This document shows positions 11,343-24,170 of a DNA stretch of 64,000 nt, one piece after another (the stretch's first letter is position 1; every line of letters begins with the position of its first letter). The stretch covers positions 10,988,944 through 11,052,943 of the forward strand of contig OZ026597.1 of NCBI GenBank assembly GCA_964020085.1. Reading direction: 5' to 3'. This DNA comes from Micromussa lordhowensis (Eukaryota > Cnidaria > Anthozoa > Scleractinia > Lobophylliidae). A model generated the notes under the pieces. It did no database searches. It was not told the DNA's origin and was given only the letters and a program-made list of their open reading frames with translations. The translations under genes were made by a program, and so were the position numbers.

Positions 11343-13781
11343 TAATGATTGTAAGATGGCGCCCGTTACAATCACTGACAGTAATGCTGAGAAATGGCTA
11401 TCTAATGGAAATCTTGTGGGTATGCACTTACTGAAAGTTGTGAGTCCATTTTCACTAACACGATCATGAATGTATTTGTCTTGGAAAAGATAACTTCCAC
11501 CCACACTTGGAGAGTGCAACTTTACTTGCAGCCCACCACCTCTTGTGTTTGTGATTTCCTATCATGCCTTGCGGCCTAACTGTGCATGTGTGTAGATCAC
11601 GAATTATTACCTTTTCGTGCCGTATTCAAGACGTGCTGTCTAATGTCATACAATGAAAAAATTGTTATTGAATACTCATTCGTGGACTAAGGTAAATAAG
11701 CGACATATTTAATTAAGTAGGAAATAATTTGCATTTTAATAAAATGCAGTAGACTTTCTTAAGAAAAAGCCGACAAATTCGCAACACGCTTGTGTCTACT
11801 GAATGACGAAGTGTCATCTAAGACAACATATCATCTATTTTATTTTCTCCTTGAAAAAACTACTGTTATCCTGCTGGTTGATTATTTTGTACATATTTTC
11901 TCCCTTCTCAGATAGATCGTATAGTACGGTCTTTACTTAAATGAAGTAATTTGAGAACGCGTTTTAATAAGCAGGTTGTGTGTCACTTTACTAAAAGCTA
12001 CATATTTCCTTTCTATATTAGAAAGGCTATAAGAGATTTAGCTTGACCTCTTTCTTTCGCGTTTTCCAAAAAGTCTTACATAATGCGAGAAGGCAAATTG
12101 CAAGCCTATGAACACCTTATGGGTTTTACTCTGCATTTGCGACACTGGCCGTCTTGAGAGAATGCTTGCAATAATCTTAGCAATTTTTGGGTACGTTTTT
12201 GAGCAATGTTTGAAGTAGTGGTTAAGGAATGATGCAACATGTTCCCGAAGTAACGTCATGGAAAATGGCTGCTGAATAAAAGTTTCTGTTTTCGCCAAAA
12301 CGTCTTCAGCCTAAATTTTCATTGTTTCAGTTAGGTGAACTTTACGACAGTCGAGCCTGAAGGACACTTTTTTCACTCATGGGAAGAGTCCAAAATAATG
12401 AATGTAACGTTAACAGGAGCGAATTTTAGGGTTTCGTGTTTGGACATCTCTATATGTCGACCTAAAACAAAGAGGGCTTATAATGGCACAAACTTTTCCG
12501 GGTTTGTATACTTCTTTCTTCGATCATTTTTTCAACTCCGGCCACCAAGATTCAAGATTCTGCTCCGATGCTGTTTAATATTAGATAAAAAACAATTCAA
12601 AAGATATCAAACATTGTTGAAAAACATAATCGAACATTACTAGTATGGTTGGCTTGACGTCCTCTGTTTGCAAAAAGAAAGCAAAATTCGTATAGTTTTC
12701 TTGAGTTAATGACCAGAGCCGGGTGTCCGAATTACAACATAACTGAAGGATACAATTTTTATCGTATCTTTTAGTTCACTTAATTTTTTTCGATGGGTGT
12801 ATAACTGGAACAAGCGATTTACGAACACTGTTTCGTGCACCAAAATTGATCTCTTACACTTTAATTAGTTAGATTTAGCGTGAAAAGAATTTTGAAACGT
12901 GATAAATGAAACTTCTTCGATTTAACAGCTCATTACGTAAGCTTCAAATCAATGTTTGCAAAGATTACATCTTCATTATAGATTTTGAACGCATCAGGCA
13001 CAGGCTTGTTTTGCCAGATAAAACCTCAGTAAATTCCCATAATCTTCAAATAACCTTTAAAACAATGATGGAGTTCATTTAAATTTCATTTAAATTTACG
13101 ATTTTCATTTTTGTTATTTCAGTGGGAATTTTTCGGTGCATTTTCGTGCTTAAATAAATAATATGTAAAATATGTAAAATATGTCGTTGAAGTTACTAGT
13201 AGGACGAGGTTTGAAAGAGAATTAAAATTAAGAGCAGGTCAACTTGAGAGAATTAGACGCCGACATGAACGCGTTCAGTTCCGCTTCAGGGCAAAAGATG
13301 AAGAGAAATTCAAAACAATTAGTTAATTTTAGAACCATTGTACAGTTTCTTTTATTTAGATTAATTTTTCGTTTCCTTCGAAAAGTTTTTAATTAGTTCA
13401 ATACAGCAAGAGAAAACATTAACATGGTTCATCGACTTAGTTTGTTGTAGACAAAACAACTTCTACAAGGAAGTCCGTTGTTCTCGAGAAATACTATGTT
13501 GATTAAAATAGTTCGTTATGAATATTCTGATTATATTTGAACTTAATGGGGTCTTTCGTCATTAAAAAAAGATACTATAACCACAATTCCTTCAATGTAT
13601 GCCATTTGTAATATTATAAGCTTTACTCGTCACTATTGTTATAATAAGCTGAACAGAAATCACAGGTATGCTTTCTTAGGCAGAAGTGTTACAGATGATT
13701 CAGTTTGAGCATTTTTTTTCGCGTGCTTCGGTTCCTTTTTTTTAAAGATTAGTTTAATTAGTTTGCAGCAGATAATCTAGC
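11343..13781. other. Intergenic, no gene seen
   Basis: AT-rich. Frames of 86-102 residues (about 12.0-12.6 kb) lack any recognisable feature and I regard them as chance. Homopolymer runs only. Confidence 0.55.
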
Positions 13782-13787
13782 TTTATT
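13782..13787 (-). terminator. Poly(A) signal AATAAA of the 14-kb precursor
   Basis: TTTATT on + reads AATAAA on -, about 40 bases past the stop codon at 13824-13826, a normal position for a metazoan polyadenylation signal. Confidence 0.6.
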
Positions 13788-13823
13788 TCATGTGGACCGT
13801 TCGGAGACAAATTCCTGTAAAAA

Positions 13824-15215
13824 TTAACTTTCGAGGAGAGCATTGTTAACTCCATTTCTTTTGCACCACAACCCTGGAGGGCAAACGTCTGAACCCCTAA
13901 CATTGGCCTCTACTTCTCTTTTTAAAGAGCACCAAAGACCGGTGGGACACTCTTGTCTTATGGCCTTTCTTTGTTCCACGAAGATATCGTTATCCCTCGG
14001 CACACTTCGCTTGCACCATAAACCAGGAGGACATTGCTGCAAGGTCTCGGTATTCTCGTAGCCTTCTTGTCTTTTAGTCGAACACCGTAAACTGTTTGGA
14101 CAGTTGTCTGCAATGTCGTTTAGTTCCATGTTCTCGTCTTCGCTCACAATGGTATTTTTCTTACACCATAATCCTGGTGGACACTGCCCTAATGTTTCTG
14201 AGTTCTCATATCCCACTTCTCTCTTAAAGGTGCACCACAAACCAGTTGGACATTCTTCAAATTTAGAGATATATGTTTCTTGAAGCGTGTTATGGTCGTA
14301 TTCTCGTTTGGCTTCTTCTCTTTTACACCACAGACCCGGTGGGCATTGGCTTACGGTTTGAGAATTCCCGTAGCCTTCTTCTCTTTTCACGCTACACCAT
14401 AAACCAGTCGGACAATGATATTCTTCTCTTTCCTTGCTCTTTGCTCGTTTTGTGAAGGAGCGTTGGCGCGTCTGGATTCCATTTCGCTTACACCACAAAC
14501 CAGGAGGGCAATCTTCCAAGGTGTCGGAACGTTCAAAACCAAGTTCTCGTTTCGGGGAGCACCATAATCCAATCGGACAGTTTTCCTTACCTTCATCTAA
14601 TTCACTTTCCTGCGGCAACTTGGTAGATGAGTAGTCGTTTTTGGGTTCACTGTTTCCACAGTTAAAACCTGGCTGACAGACTATTTGCGCTCTTCTCGGA
14701 TCATTACGTTTCTTCACACATCGAAAACCAGACGGACAATGATATGGTAATTTTCTGGTTGTCATCTCAGCTCTTTTTCTGTCACATCTGGGATTCCCAG
14801 CAGGACAGAGAGACTTCCGAATCAATACCTCAGGAGTACTTTTAAAACCAACCAAATGTGTCTCCGGAGCACGCCGAACGTTCATAAGAAATCTTTCGTT
14901 GATAAGTTTTCTTCCTCGACTTGAAATCTTAGCGTGAATTTTGTTTTCGCAATTCATTCTTCTAGCGCATGGCTTCAGATTTTCTATGCTTACATCCATC
15001 TCACCGTCACACGCTTCGTCATCCCTGCACTTCCTATCTATCATTTTTGACCCTCCATCATAGTGGCGCGGTTTGCGAAAGATTTTCTCCAAAACACGTC
15101 GCGTCAGGGAATCTCTTTGGGTACCAATTTCCTCATTTTCTACCCGCAGCCGTGCCTCGTTAATTTGACAAGTGAGAAGAAATAATAGAAGCACTCTCGT
15201 GACGAACACTGCCAT
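13824..15215 (-). CDS. Secreted neuropeptide-like precursor with repeated CPxGLWC rings (non-amidated type)
   Basis: The first ATG in the frame (15213-15215) begins a signal peptide (MAVFVTRVLLLFLLTC); upstream in-frame codons contain no ATG. The 463-residue product has an N-terminal half with diverged CxxxxxC motifs (CRDDEAC, CARRMNC, CPSGFRC, CQPGFNC). Five tandem modules follow, each pairing CP[I/T/N]xLxC-x-x-KRE with CPPGLWC-K(R/K). Each ring ends at a dibasic site with no intervening Gly, so prohormone cleavage would give free-acid rings. Three CPPGLWC copies are preceded by Gln, which could become pyroglutamate. CPPGLWC is identical to the ring in the amidated cluster at 24-57 kb, so this is a diverged paralog. 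A TATA box (15352-15359) and poly(A) signal (13782-13787) fit a simple single-exon gene. One module is degraded to CPNSLRC. The peptides' action is unknown. Confidence 0.85.
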   Translation of the reverse strand: MAVFVTRVLLLFLLTCQINEARLRVENEEIGTQRDSLTRRVLEKIFRKPRHYDGGSKMIDRKCRDDEACDGEMDVSIENLKPCARRMNCENKIHAKISSRGRKLINERFLMNVRRAPETHLVGFKSTPEVLIRKSLCPAGNPRCDRKRAEMTTRKLPYHCPSGFRCVKKRNDPRRAQIVCQPGFNCGNSEPKNDYSSTKLPQESELDEGKENCPIGLWCSPKRELGFERSDTLEDCPPGLWCKRNGIQTRQRSFTKRAKSKEREEYHCPTGLWCSVKREEGYGNSQTVSQCPPGLWCKREEAKREYDHNTLQETYISKFEECPTGLWCTFKREVGYENSETLGQCPPGLWCKKNTIVSEDENMELNDIADNCPNSLRCSTKRQEGYENTETLQQCPPGLWCKRSVPRDNDIFVEQRKAIRQECPTGLWCSLKREVEANVRGSDVCPPGLWCKRNGVNNALLES

Positions 15216-15351
15216 CGTGTCGGCGAAGAAGGTTTTAGCCCCTCTGAGTCTTTTATCCTTTAAACGATGGATGTCCAACCAAATCGCCTCGACGCGTTCT
15301 CTCAATAAGGTTTAGAGGACGTAACTAACAGCTAGAGGTCTAAATTGTCTT

Positions 15352-15359
15352 CTTTTATA
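15352..15359 (-). promoter_or_regulatory. TATA box of the 14-kb precursor
   Basis: TATAAAAG on the - strand lies about 140 bases upstream of the signal-peptide ATG. This predicts a transcription start near 15325 and a 5' UTR of roughly 110 bases. Confidence 0.55.
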
Positions 15360-17462
15360 CCTAAAGCATTCCGGAAAGCACCAAACTGTTTACCTATTTT
15401 TTCACCTGTTCTCTGATCGTGCCACGTTTCCTATTGCCCACGAATAGTGCCAGTTTTGATGGAATCAACCCGTAATCGGCTTTCCTTTGAAAAAACAAAT
15501 AGACCTAATCTTGAATTCAGCTCTTAGTCTTTACAATTTTAGAAAACCCGCAAATGATTGAGGTAAAGATTGTCACCGCTTAATAAAATAACAAAGAACA
15601 ATGACATGTCTTATTTTTCTATACAGCGAATTTGTCCTCCTCGTTACAACCACGTGTATCCAAAAGCTTATTGGGTGGTAGCTTCCTAAAAGGCATTGAA
15701 TTTTTTTTGTGTGCTTAACGGGTTCAGACGTTAGATTTTGTTTGCTTTTAGACTTTTTTGAGGTTTAATGTGTTATTCTTTTCAATCAACTACAAATTTG
15801 CGTTAGAATCAAAGACGTAAAACTGATTTCATTACAAGACAATGTTTGTTTTATTTTTAACCGAAAAAATCTTGCAGTTTTGAAGAAATTTGAACGTCCA
15901 GTAATGTCTTCGATAACATTTTTTGCTTTATTTGATTAACTAGTTTAGTCAGTTTTGCATGCTGCCAAAATCACGCAATTTAACTCGGGAAATCTCGCCT
16001 TATCTCTGTGTTCAACCGCACTATTTAGCACAACCATTAATAAAGTGGTTCTAATTATTTCGCACTAATAGATTATGTTTTTGACGTAGATTCATAAAGG
16101 AACTAATAACGTTCGCTTATTTGAACTTTACTTAATTAAAGTTTAAAACTTAGTTCTCTTGATTTGATATGATGGGAAAGGAAACACGAAATAGATAAGT
16201 ATTTTTTGATAATTTGCTCAATGTGGGTATGGAAAATAGAAATGAATTTCTTTCCTGATATGGACTTATAGGACACAAAAGAGGAAGGAAGGAAGGAAGC
16301 ACGCAACAACTCCTTTCGGAAGATCGCTCTTAAGACAGTTTATTTTTATAAGATGAATTCAATTTTCTTTGCAGTAGTTGAAACGTTTTGGCAGCTGCAG
16401 TGAATTTGATACAAAGACGCGGACTTCCCTTCCCATAGGGCGTAATTAAGTGTTTTAATTAGTCCTAAAAACAGTAACGGCAAATCTACATTCAGATGCG
16501 CCGCATCGTTTCCCTTTGGTTCTGTTTGGTGGTAGTTAATTTAAAGACGATGGTAATCGATTGGATCCAAGATTTTAACAACTGCAAAAAAATAAATTTT
16601 TCGTTTCGAACCAAATAATTTCCCTTTCCGCGGTTCTAACGGAACAGCTGTTTTTCGTGTATTATGCGGGAAGCTAATAAGGACTGGCTTTGTTTTTGTC
16701 AACTCCAGTGGATTTTCTAAGATCGGCATAGAAGGAGAGATTATTGGGTTGTTAAACTTCGAATAAATTTACACAGGCGCCAGGAAGATTAAATAAGGAG
16801 TAATAAGGTTGTAACCGAAAAAAAACATTGTTATAGCTTTTTGCCTTGTTAACGAAAGTGATGATTCTGTTTTTGTGCCTTTTGTAGCTTGCCGTCGCGT
16901 GAAACAAAATATATCGCACTATGGTTTCTCCCTTTCCTTTCCTGCCTCCTGCTTTTTTTTTTTCTTGGAGCCTGTCTCTAGAGTTCTTTTAGTTTTTTGG
17001 TAAGAAGTTCCATTGTGTTAAAATGATAGGCATCTAAAAACGAACTAATATTCCGAGTATCACGATACAGAGATAGCGACGCCTCGTCTGGGAAATTCAG
17101 ACGGAACACTTTGAAAATGTACATAAAAGTTTTGTTTTATTGTTATAATTTCTTTTTGGAACGATAGAAGCAATTGCAGGCGGCATCTCAAACACAGTCG
17201 ATTCCAAGCATTATATTTTTGTTTTGCAAAAATTAGTGTACGAATATTGGAGCCGACCTCGCTGAGACAATGCCTAAGAGGGAAAATTCTCATTTCAGGG
17301 TTCGTTTCCCGCTGTCTTTAGACAATTTCTATGGCTCAACTATGAAACGCTATCTTCTATTATCTCCATGTAAATAGTTCTAAAATACCATGGGAACTTT
17401 AGGAGCGAAAACTCAACAGAGAGCGAATTGTCACCCGTTTTATGCCTAGACGATCACGCAAC
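15360..17462. other. Intergenic, no gene seen
   Basis: AT-rich with short chance frames. A GGAA run lies near 16284-16299. The region nearest 15.4 kb is the upstream flank of the precursor gene. Confidence 0.55.
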
Positions 17463-17832
17463 ACGCGTCAGAAGTAACAGCCGAAGTTTGTATGGTAAAC
17501 ATTTTTCTTAAAAATTGAATTTTGAGCCATCTACAAATAGTAAAGTTAAAATACTAGGCAAAGGGGTTGGAGGGATGCAGTTGTGTTTCTAATTTTCCAT
17601 ATATTTGTATTCGATTTTTTATGCGGCTTTACAAATTCGCAGGAAAAAAATAATAGACAAATGTTTGGAAAATTGAAGATGCCACTGGACGCAGATATAT
17701 CCATCAAATTTGGTTAATGCAATCCTTTGCCTAGTATCTCAACTTTGTTATTCATAAATTGTAAAAATTTCATTTTTTAAGAAAATTACTTGCCATCGGA
17801 TTCCCATACAAACACTGTAATTTTTGACGCGT
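17463..17832. repeat. Long imperfect inverted repeat (MITE-like)
   Basis: The outer ends ACGCGTCA and TGACGCGT are inverted. Inside, GTTTGTATGG, TTTTCTTAAAAA and ATACTAGGCAAAGG each recur in inverted order on the other side. The whole 370-base element could fold back on itself and has no coding frame. Confidence 0.6.
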
Positions 17833-19190
17833 TTTGCCTACAACTCAAGATGGCTTCCAAAACTGTACCTTCCACACAGAGTATTTGTAGAACAGCTGCT
17901 TCTACTAAGGTTTTTCTTTTATCGAGATTCGTTAGCAACTTTCAAGAAAGATAAATTAAACGTCACGGAGTTGCAGACAGGAAGTCAAATAAACGAGACC
18001 TAAGGGTGTTCGTTTAAGGTAATTCGACTGAATATGTATTCCACTTAACTTTAGCGGGAATCAGCTGTTTGGCGAGAAAGATTAGTTGAAAACTCTGCAG
18101 GAAGTTTCAAGTTGTCATGATAAAGTAGGAACCACATCAGGTGAACCAAAGTTCAAGACCTATTTGGTTTGAATGAAGTACAGTTCGGACGATCGAGATG
18201 AATTAGAACGAATGAAGTCATTTTAATCTTCTATAATTATAGCCTATAATCGGCGTCTTCTAATTAATTAAAAGCTCTTGGTCACAAGTTTAAAACAAAA
18301 CTTATCTATCTGGGTCACAATTTTAAAACCTCAACATCACTTTAAAAATAGGTACTCTACACCGGCCGGTATAAAAAAGATACCATCTTTCAGAAGGAAT
18401 GATACGGAATGAAATAACCATGGTCCTGCTGTAATTAGCGATCGAATGAACCTGATTAGTACTCAGCAATGTAATCTTTTTAATCTTTAACACCTTTTTT
18501 TCACTAGAAGCTTACCCAGCCGAAAAGTTGCTCCTAGTCGCATTTCTACTTCTCTATAAAATTTTAACGCTTTTGAAAATATTTTGGTTTCAATTTTTTT
18601 TAAAACATAAAAAGTTGGCACTGTTTCGCTGTTAAGTTTTTTTTAAGTTGGCTCTCTCTGGCTGTTTGTTTGTTTTTTAAGAAAAAAAAACCCAAATACA
18701 ACCGGTGCCGAATGTCGCCATATCGCTTCCCTGAGGAGAGAGTGAAATAAATTATCTGCCGCGCTAAAAGGTTCAAAAGACATTATTTGGAAGCTAATCA
18801 ATAATTATAACAATTAACACGCAGATCTCGGACAAGGACGCATTCTCAGGAACATTTTGACAGAATGCGTTGCCAATGAGGCAAACTATCAGTGCGGTCC
18901 GGTATGGACTTTCGTGCCCAAATTTATTTTTTCCCTGTTTTGCACTAATTTTGGGTCGAATAAAAAGAATTCAATGGGGTTCAAATTTTCTGACCCCATC
19001 TTCCCCTGTTTCTGACAACCTAAGTTTAATGTCGAGCGTTTACAATGTTAACGTTTCTAGCTCGAACCTTGCAGTTCTCGGCCGACATTACTTTACATAT
19101 ATTGTGGTATACACAGTCACGTCATTGCATCCCTCCCAATTACATTAGTAACGAGTGCTTTTTACAGTAGTCCGAGGGGTTGGGGGCTGT
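17833..19190. other. Intergenic, no gene seen
   Basis: No supported gene. Runs of T/A near 18.6-18.7 kb. The frame at 18870-19148 shows no recognisable domain. Confidence 0.5.
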
Positions 19191-19199
19191 CGTTCCCTT

Positions 19200-21660
19200 T
19201 TGGCCTCGAGTCCTCCAGCAGTCTCTTTGATCTTAATCACAAATAAAGTCCTTGTATTTGCTGTCCTTTGTGGTCGTGGTTTTTCTCCGGGGCCAGTCAC
19301 GTATCGCCCATCTTTGTTCCCTGTCGCTGCTATCATTAGGCTGCTCTGCGCCTTGTAGGCCTTCATTTGCCACGGCTTCGTCCAGTTCCGGGTCTGGCTC
19401 TGCGTCTTGTAGACCTTCATCCGTTACAGCTTCGTCCAAGTCAAAGGCATCCTCATCGTCTAAGTTGTCACATGTAGCTGACTGCCTGCACCCGTGTTTT
19501 AGTAACTTCCAATCCGAGTAGTTCCTGGTCCGAATTTTCCCGTTGTTCTTGGCGGTGACCATGTCTCCCTTGATGCCAATGGCAACCATCGGAAACGGGT
19601 CGAATAGGGCGTCAGGTTGTTCTTCATTTCTTGCTTGCATAAAACTGTGTCTCCCACTTTTATCCTCATCGCAGCTGTTATGTCTTCTTTTATCGATATA
19701 TCTCTTCATTTTCTCTTTTTGTTCTCGGTCACGCTTACGGAACGTAGTGTCGTCTGGGTGCACAGGTTGTTTTCTCGATTCTGGGAGCTTTCCGCGCACT
19801 TCTCGCCCGAACATAAATTTATTCGGGCTAGCTCCGGTGGTTGGGTGTACAGTTGCTCTGTATACTCTGATCCCCCTGCGCACCTCGTCACCGAGCGGTC
19901 TGCCTTGTACTGCACTTGCTCCTTAGTGATTGCGCTGGGCGTGTTGCATGTTACAACATAGTTCACGTAACGTTTCACTTCTTTGGTGGTTTTGAGTTCA
20001 AGCTTGGTGCACGTCTGAAGTGGCATAGGGTGTCGTGATGTGCAATCCGATATGTCTTCCTTTCTGGGCCGGTATTCAACGACAAAGTCGTAATCCAAGA
20101 CCCTGTTTATGATCCTCTGCAGCCGGATGGACGTTGCATGTGTGGGCTTGTTGAATACACTTTCCAGAGGAACAGGTGAAACTTTTTACAACCCAAATCA
20201 CCCGCTAAGGCTTCTAGCTCAATCTATAGCTATACCGTTTTTCTGTGTCTGTGAGGCTTCGACTAGCGTAATGCACAACTTGCCACGCTTGTTCTTTAGC
20301 CTTCCTCTGCGCGACAGTGGCTGCCAGTCCCATCGGACACCTGTCCACGTGGAGCTCGTGTTCCGCTTGGGGATCGAAATAGGCTTGTACCATGTCACTA
20401 CTGAGCATGTTCTTCAGTTCTTCAAATGCTTCCGTGTGCTCTTGTACCCATTCAAATTTTCCTTTTAGTAATTCTCCGAGTTTGCAGACTGCTTTCTGAT
20501 ACCTGCTGGCTTCCACAAATCATGAACGATATCTGACTGTGAACAGAAACAAGTTAAGTTCCACTGCATTCCTTGGGCGGCCCGCCTCCTTGATAGCCTG
20601 TACCTTACATGGGTCTGGGGATACTCCCTCCTTTGAGAACATCAAACCATAATAGACCACGCGTTCTTTGTTGAATTCGCATTTTCCTTTGTTGAACGTA
20701 ACATTCTTTTCGCGACTTTTCTTTAGGAGCGCCTCCAGGTTTTTGTCATGTTCCTTTGTGTCACGCCCATGGACAATGATGTCATCGCTAATGTTGAAGG
20801 CCCCTTTGAGTTCTTGTGTCAACTCCTCTCTGGTGGTCTCCTAGCTGACCTCGTACCGTAGTTCAGCCTCTTGTATCGGTATAAACCAATGTGCATCGAG
20901 AAAATCGTAACATTTCTCGAACTCTCCTTGAGCTCTAGTTGGTGGTATCCCTTGGACATATCCAAGTGTGAGAAGTGTGACCCGCTTAGCTCGTTGACAA
21001 CGTCATCTATCCTGGGAGGCTGGGTATTGCTTGGTTTGCCACACGCATATCTACGTTCAGGCGAATCTGGCTCTGATCCTTCTTCGGAGTTACCACTGGC
21101 GGCGATACCCATCCCGTTGGCTTGTTAACTTTTTCAATGATATTTTTTTCCAAAGGTGTTGTATTCCTTTTTCCATTTCCCCCCGTACGCTAAATGGTTG
21201 TCGACGTGGTGGCTGTGCGACGGGTTTAAATTCAGGCTCTACATTCAAATCAACCTGGATATCTGTTAGCTTCCCAGTTCCTTCAAATCGTTCTAACTTT
21301 GTACTCTTCCAAATGTTCTTCGACGTGGCGAGCGTCCTCCGATTGTTTGACGTCCTTTGAAATTGCATTGCTCACAAGTATCATTCCCAGGTCCTTTCCG
21401 TCCTCATAACTCAGCAACGGTCTGGGTATCTCCCTTTATGAGCTGCCACGTGACCACCTTCGTTTTGGTCTTAGACTCGGTGAGCTCTTCAAAGCTGCCC
21501 AGTACCGTGTCTGAGGTTTGTCTCCTTAACTGCGCCATAAGGCTTTATCTGGCATCTTGATTTTTTAATCGTTACTTTTTCTTCCAGGCCGTATCTCCTA
21601 AAGGTTGCCTCATCCATAGCGCTGACTGTAGCCCCGCTGTCCGGCAACACTGTCACGCTG
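19200..21660 (-). mobile_element. Broken Ty3/gypsy-like pol (protease, RT, RNase H, integrase remnant)
   Basis: Read on -, successive fragments give a retropepsin motif DSGA (codons at 21631-21642), the RT N-terminal region (21.1-21.37 kb), an RT palm with SHLDMSKGYHQL (about 20.95 kb) and the catalytic ISDDIIVHG (about 20.77 kb), an RNase H region (20.21-20.52 kb), and an integrase C-terminal piece with TTGASPNKFMFGREVRGKLP (about 19.8 kb). The fragments lie in different frames with stops between them, and the integrase catalytic core is essentially absent. No LTRs were recognised at either end. It is a dead copy, on the same strand as the neuropeptide cluster downstream. Confidence 0.8.
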
Positions 21661-22450
21661 GATCACTAAAACAGATTCCTCCAGTAGCATGCATGGAGGT
21701 AGTGGCTGCAGGGTTTTCTACTGCAGGTGTAGACGTAAGAGGTGGGTTCATAACTGACACACGTGCAAGAGTAAAGCTACTAAAAATAACTGAAGGCAAA
21801 GACGCGACCGGCACTCCAAGATTTTGCACCAGTCCGTCCCTTGAATGAAATTCTTCTACTTTGGGAGACCAAATAATACCCTCTTTTTCATTGGTCATTG
21901 GTCATTCGGCTAGTTTTGCCTGATCTTTTGCGGCCACAACTTCCTTTTCGGCCTCCAATTTGGTTAGTTCCAGTCTATGTTGCAGATCCAATTGCGTTCG
22001 TTTTATCTCCATCTCAACTCTTTTCACCTCCAGCTCAACTGCCCTTCTACTTCTTTCTTCAGCTTGTTGTTGCATCAATGCTGGCTTTGCAGCTTGGACT
22101 TTAACTTCACGAGCTTTCGAACTAGACACACTCAATCTTGAGGCATAACTCTTTTGGGATTTCACAGATTCCGGCTGGGAATGTTTCTCTTTCTCCATTA
22201 TTTCTTCAGGCACTTGATTATTGTAAAATACGGCGGCATCAAGAATAAATTGCTCAATCTTATCATTGTAAGCTTGTACCCTTACGCGTTGAGTATCATG
22301 GTCACTCAGAACACTCTGATATTTTTCACAGGAAGTGTCAAGCAAATCATTATATTTATCACTGCATGCACAGTACTGAGTGCTCCCACGCGGTATTAAG
22401 TTGTTTTTGATGAGTTCGTACCTTTACAACGTTTCCAAATTCCTTCACAG
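21653..22450 (-). pseudogene. Retroelement gag-like fragment with coiled coil
   Basis: A frame of 147 residues (22345 to 21902) contains YQSVLSDHDTQRVRVQAYND, resembling the N-terminal region of BEL/Pao-type gag proteins. A highly charged Glu/Lys/Arg helix, likely coiled coil, follows. The frame is open upstream to about 22.45 kb without an ATG; downstream a Ser/Thr/Pro-rich frame (21898-21653) continues it after a break. It runs directly into a gypsy-type protease, so either the element is a mosaic or my family assignment of one half is wrong. Confidence 0.5.
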
Positions 22451-24170
22451 TTTCATCTAGTGCGTTACACACCTACACCTCAGCCCCGGCGAGATCTATC
22501 CAGTGACTCTGACCTTTCGTAGATCATGAGAATTCCACTTTGCGACATGACGCGGCAAATCTTGAACGACGGCGGTTTCTTTCGATGAATCGGCGATTCT
22601 CCAGTTATTAAAGTTCGTAAACAGCGTAAACAAGCACAAATCCCACAGCAAGAGACGACAAGTCATATGGTTTTTACACTAATGTCCGAGCCGGACATAT
22701 AAAGCGGCGATTAGGCGTCGATATCACAGACAGCCTTCAAATCGTTGGACATTATCACAACAAGCAATGGAACCGGCTTTCATCTGTATTGCTACCTTGT
22801 GGTAAGCCGTAAAAACCTGAGAAACATGAAAAACATTACCTAGTGAATCGAAACTGGAAACAGCAACTATCCAAAAACTTACCATATTATGAAAGACGAT
22901 ATAAGCAAAATAAATCACAACTAAGCGTTCTAAACGCGAGCGTTTTCTCCCACGTGCGATTGAGAAGAGCAAAACTGCCGAAGTGCTATGGTCTACGTAA
23001 TCTCCATAGAAAAAATTGCAACCGCGGAACGGACTATTTGTTGAGGAATAGCCTCAACAAAGATCGCGAGAGAGAACATCAACGACAAAAGTGTTATAGC
23101 GTCAAAACATAACTTTTCAGTATTATTTTGAAGCATTTTTATCACAGTACTGCATATCTGTCAGTACATTTACTGTCAGTATGCTAAAAGTATGGTCAGA
23201 AATCTCGTTGCAATTTATTCGAAATGAAATGGATAGAAGTTACTTCTGTATATTATATTTTCCTTTTGCTGTTCATTACGACAAAATAGGCATTCATTTG
23301 CGCGAATTGACGACCAATAGCGCGAAGATGCATTCATGAGCGCCAAGAAGCGAACATTTGCACGTAACTCAGATTCAATATAACGATTTTTGCATTTTTG
23401 TTTACATTCAATAGCATTTTCCTATGCTCATATGCGTCATTCGGCGTACAAAAGAGGAAAGTATACTTTCATTTGCGCTAACAATCAAGTCATTACCATC
23501 ATGAAAATCAATAGAGACAATAAACAAAGATTAAAGTGCATAACTATTCATTAACATTTTCATCACACTGTTTGCAATTCATTAACATTCCTGGACGGCG
23601 TTAGTGTGGGTAAAACAAATATTAATGGAATTGTACAAACAGTAGAGCGTTACTTCAATTGTAATACCGCCTTATCCAAATGTTACTTTGTTTCTCTGGT
23701 ACATTGTTAGCGAACACTGAACTACTGCTCGTACTCCAAATATGAAAATCAACCACAATATTCCCTTAATCAGATAGCATTAAACATAAACCAAAACAAA
23801 CCTTTTGTTATAAGACGGAATAAATTTTATAATCAGTGAAATAAGGAGATTGTCCGCCTGCTTTCTAGCAGGTTGTGTTCCTGGTAAGTTTTTTAAGTGT
23901 CCATAACCTTATTTTCGTCACTTTCTCACTGGAATTTACACTCCACCCAAACAAATTTTGCGAAAAAAAAAATTTGACTTCATGCTCTCTTGTCTTTAGA
24001 CTGCGATTCAATAGAAATTTCTTCAAGTTTGGTACCAAAATGCCTGAAAGAGGCGTTGGAATGACAATATTATGGCACAAGCACCAGTTCCCTTTCATTT
24101 GCGAATACAACTAAAATACAACTAAATAACAGTTGACTTTAAAAATTGTTAAAACATCACGTTTTGTTCA
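22451..24170. other. Intergenic, no gene seen
   Basis: Chance frames of up to 89 residues only. The tandem-duplicated locus begins near the right end: from about 24.17 kb the sequence recurs downstream of every precursor copy. Confidence 0.55.

Noticed and set aside
13843..14634. + strand frames opposite the 14-kb precursor
   Set aside because: Antisense shadows of the repeated precursor sequence.
15216..15305. N-terminal extension of the 14-kb precursor upstream of the signal peptide
   Set aside because: The upstream codon is TTG, not ATG; the first ATG is at 15215 and gives a well-placed signal peptide.
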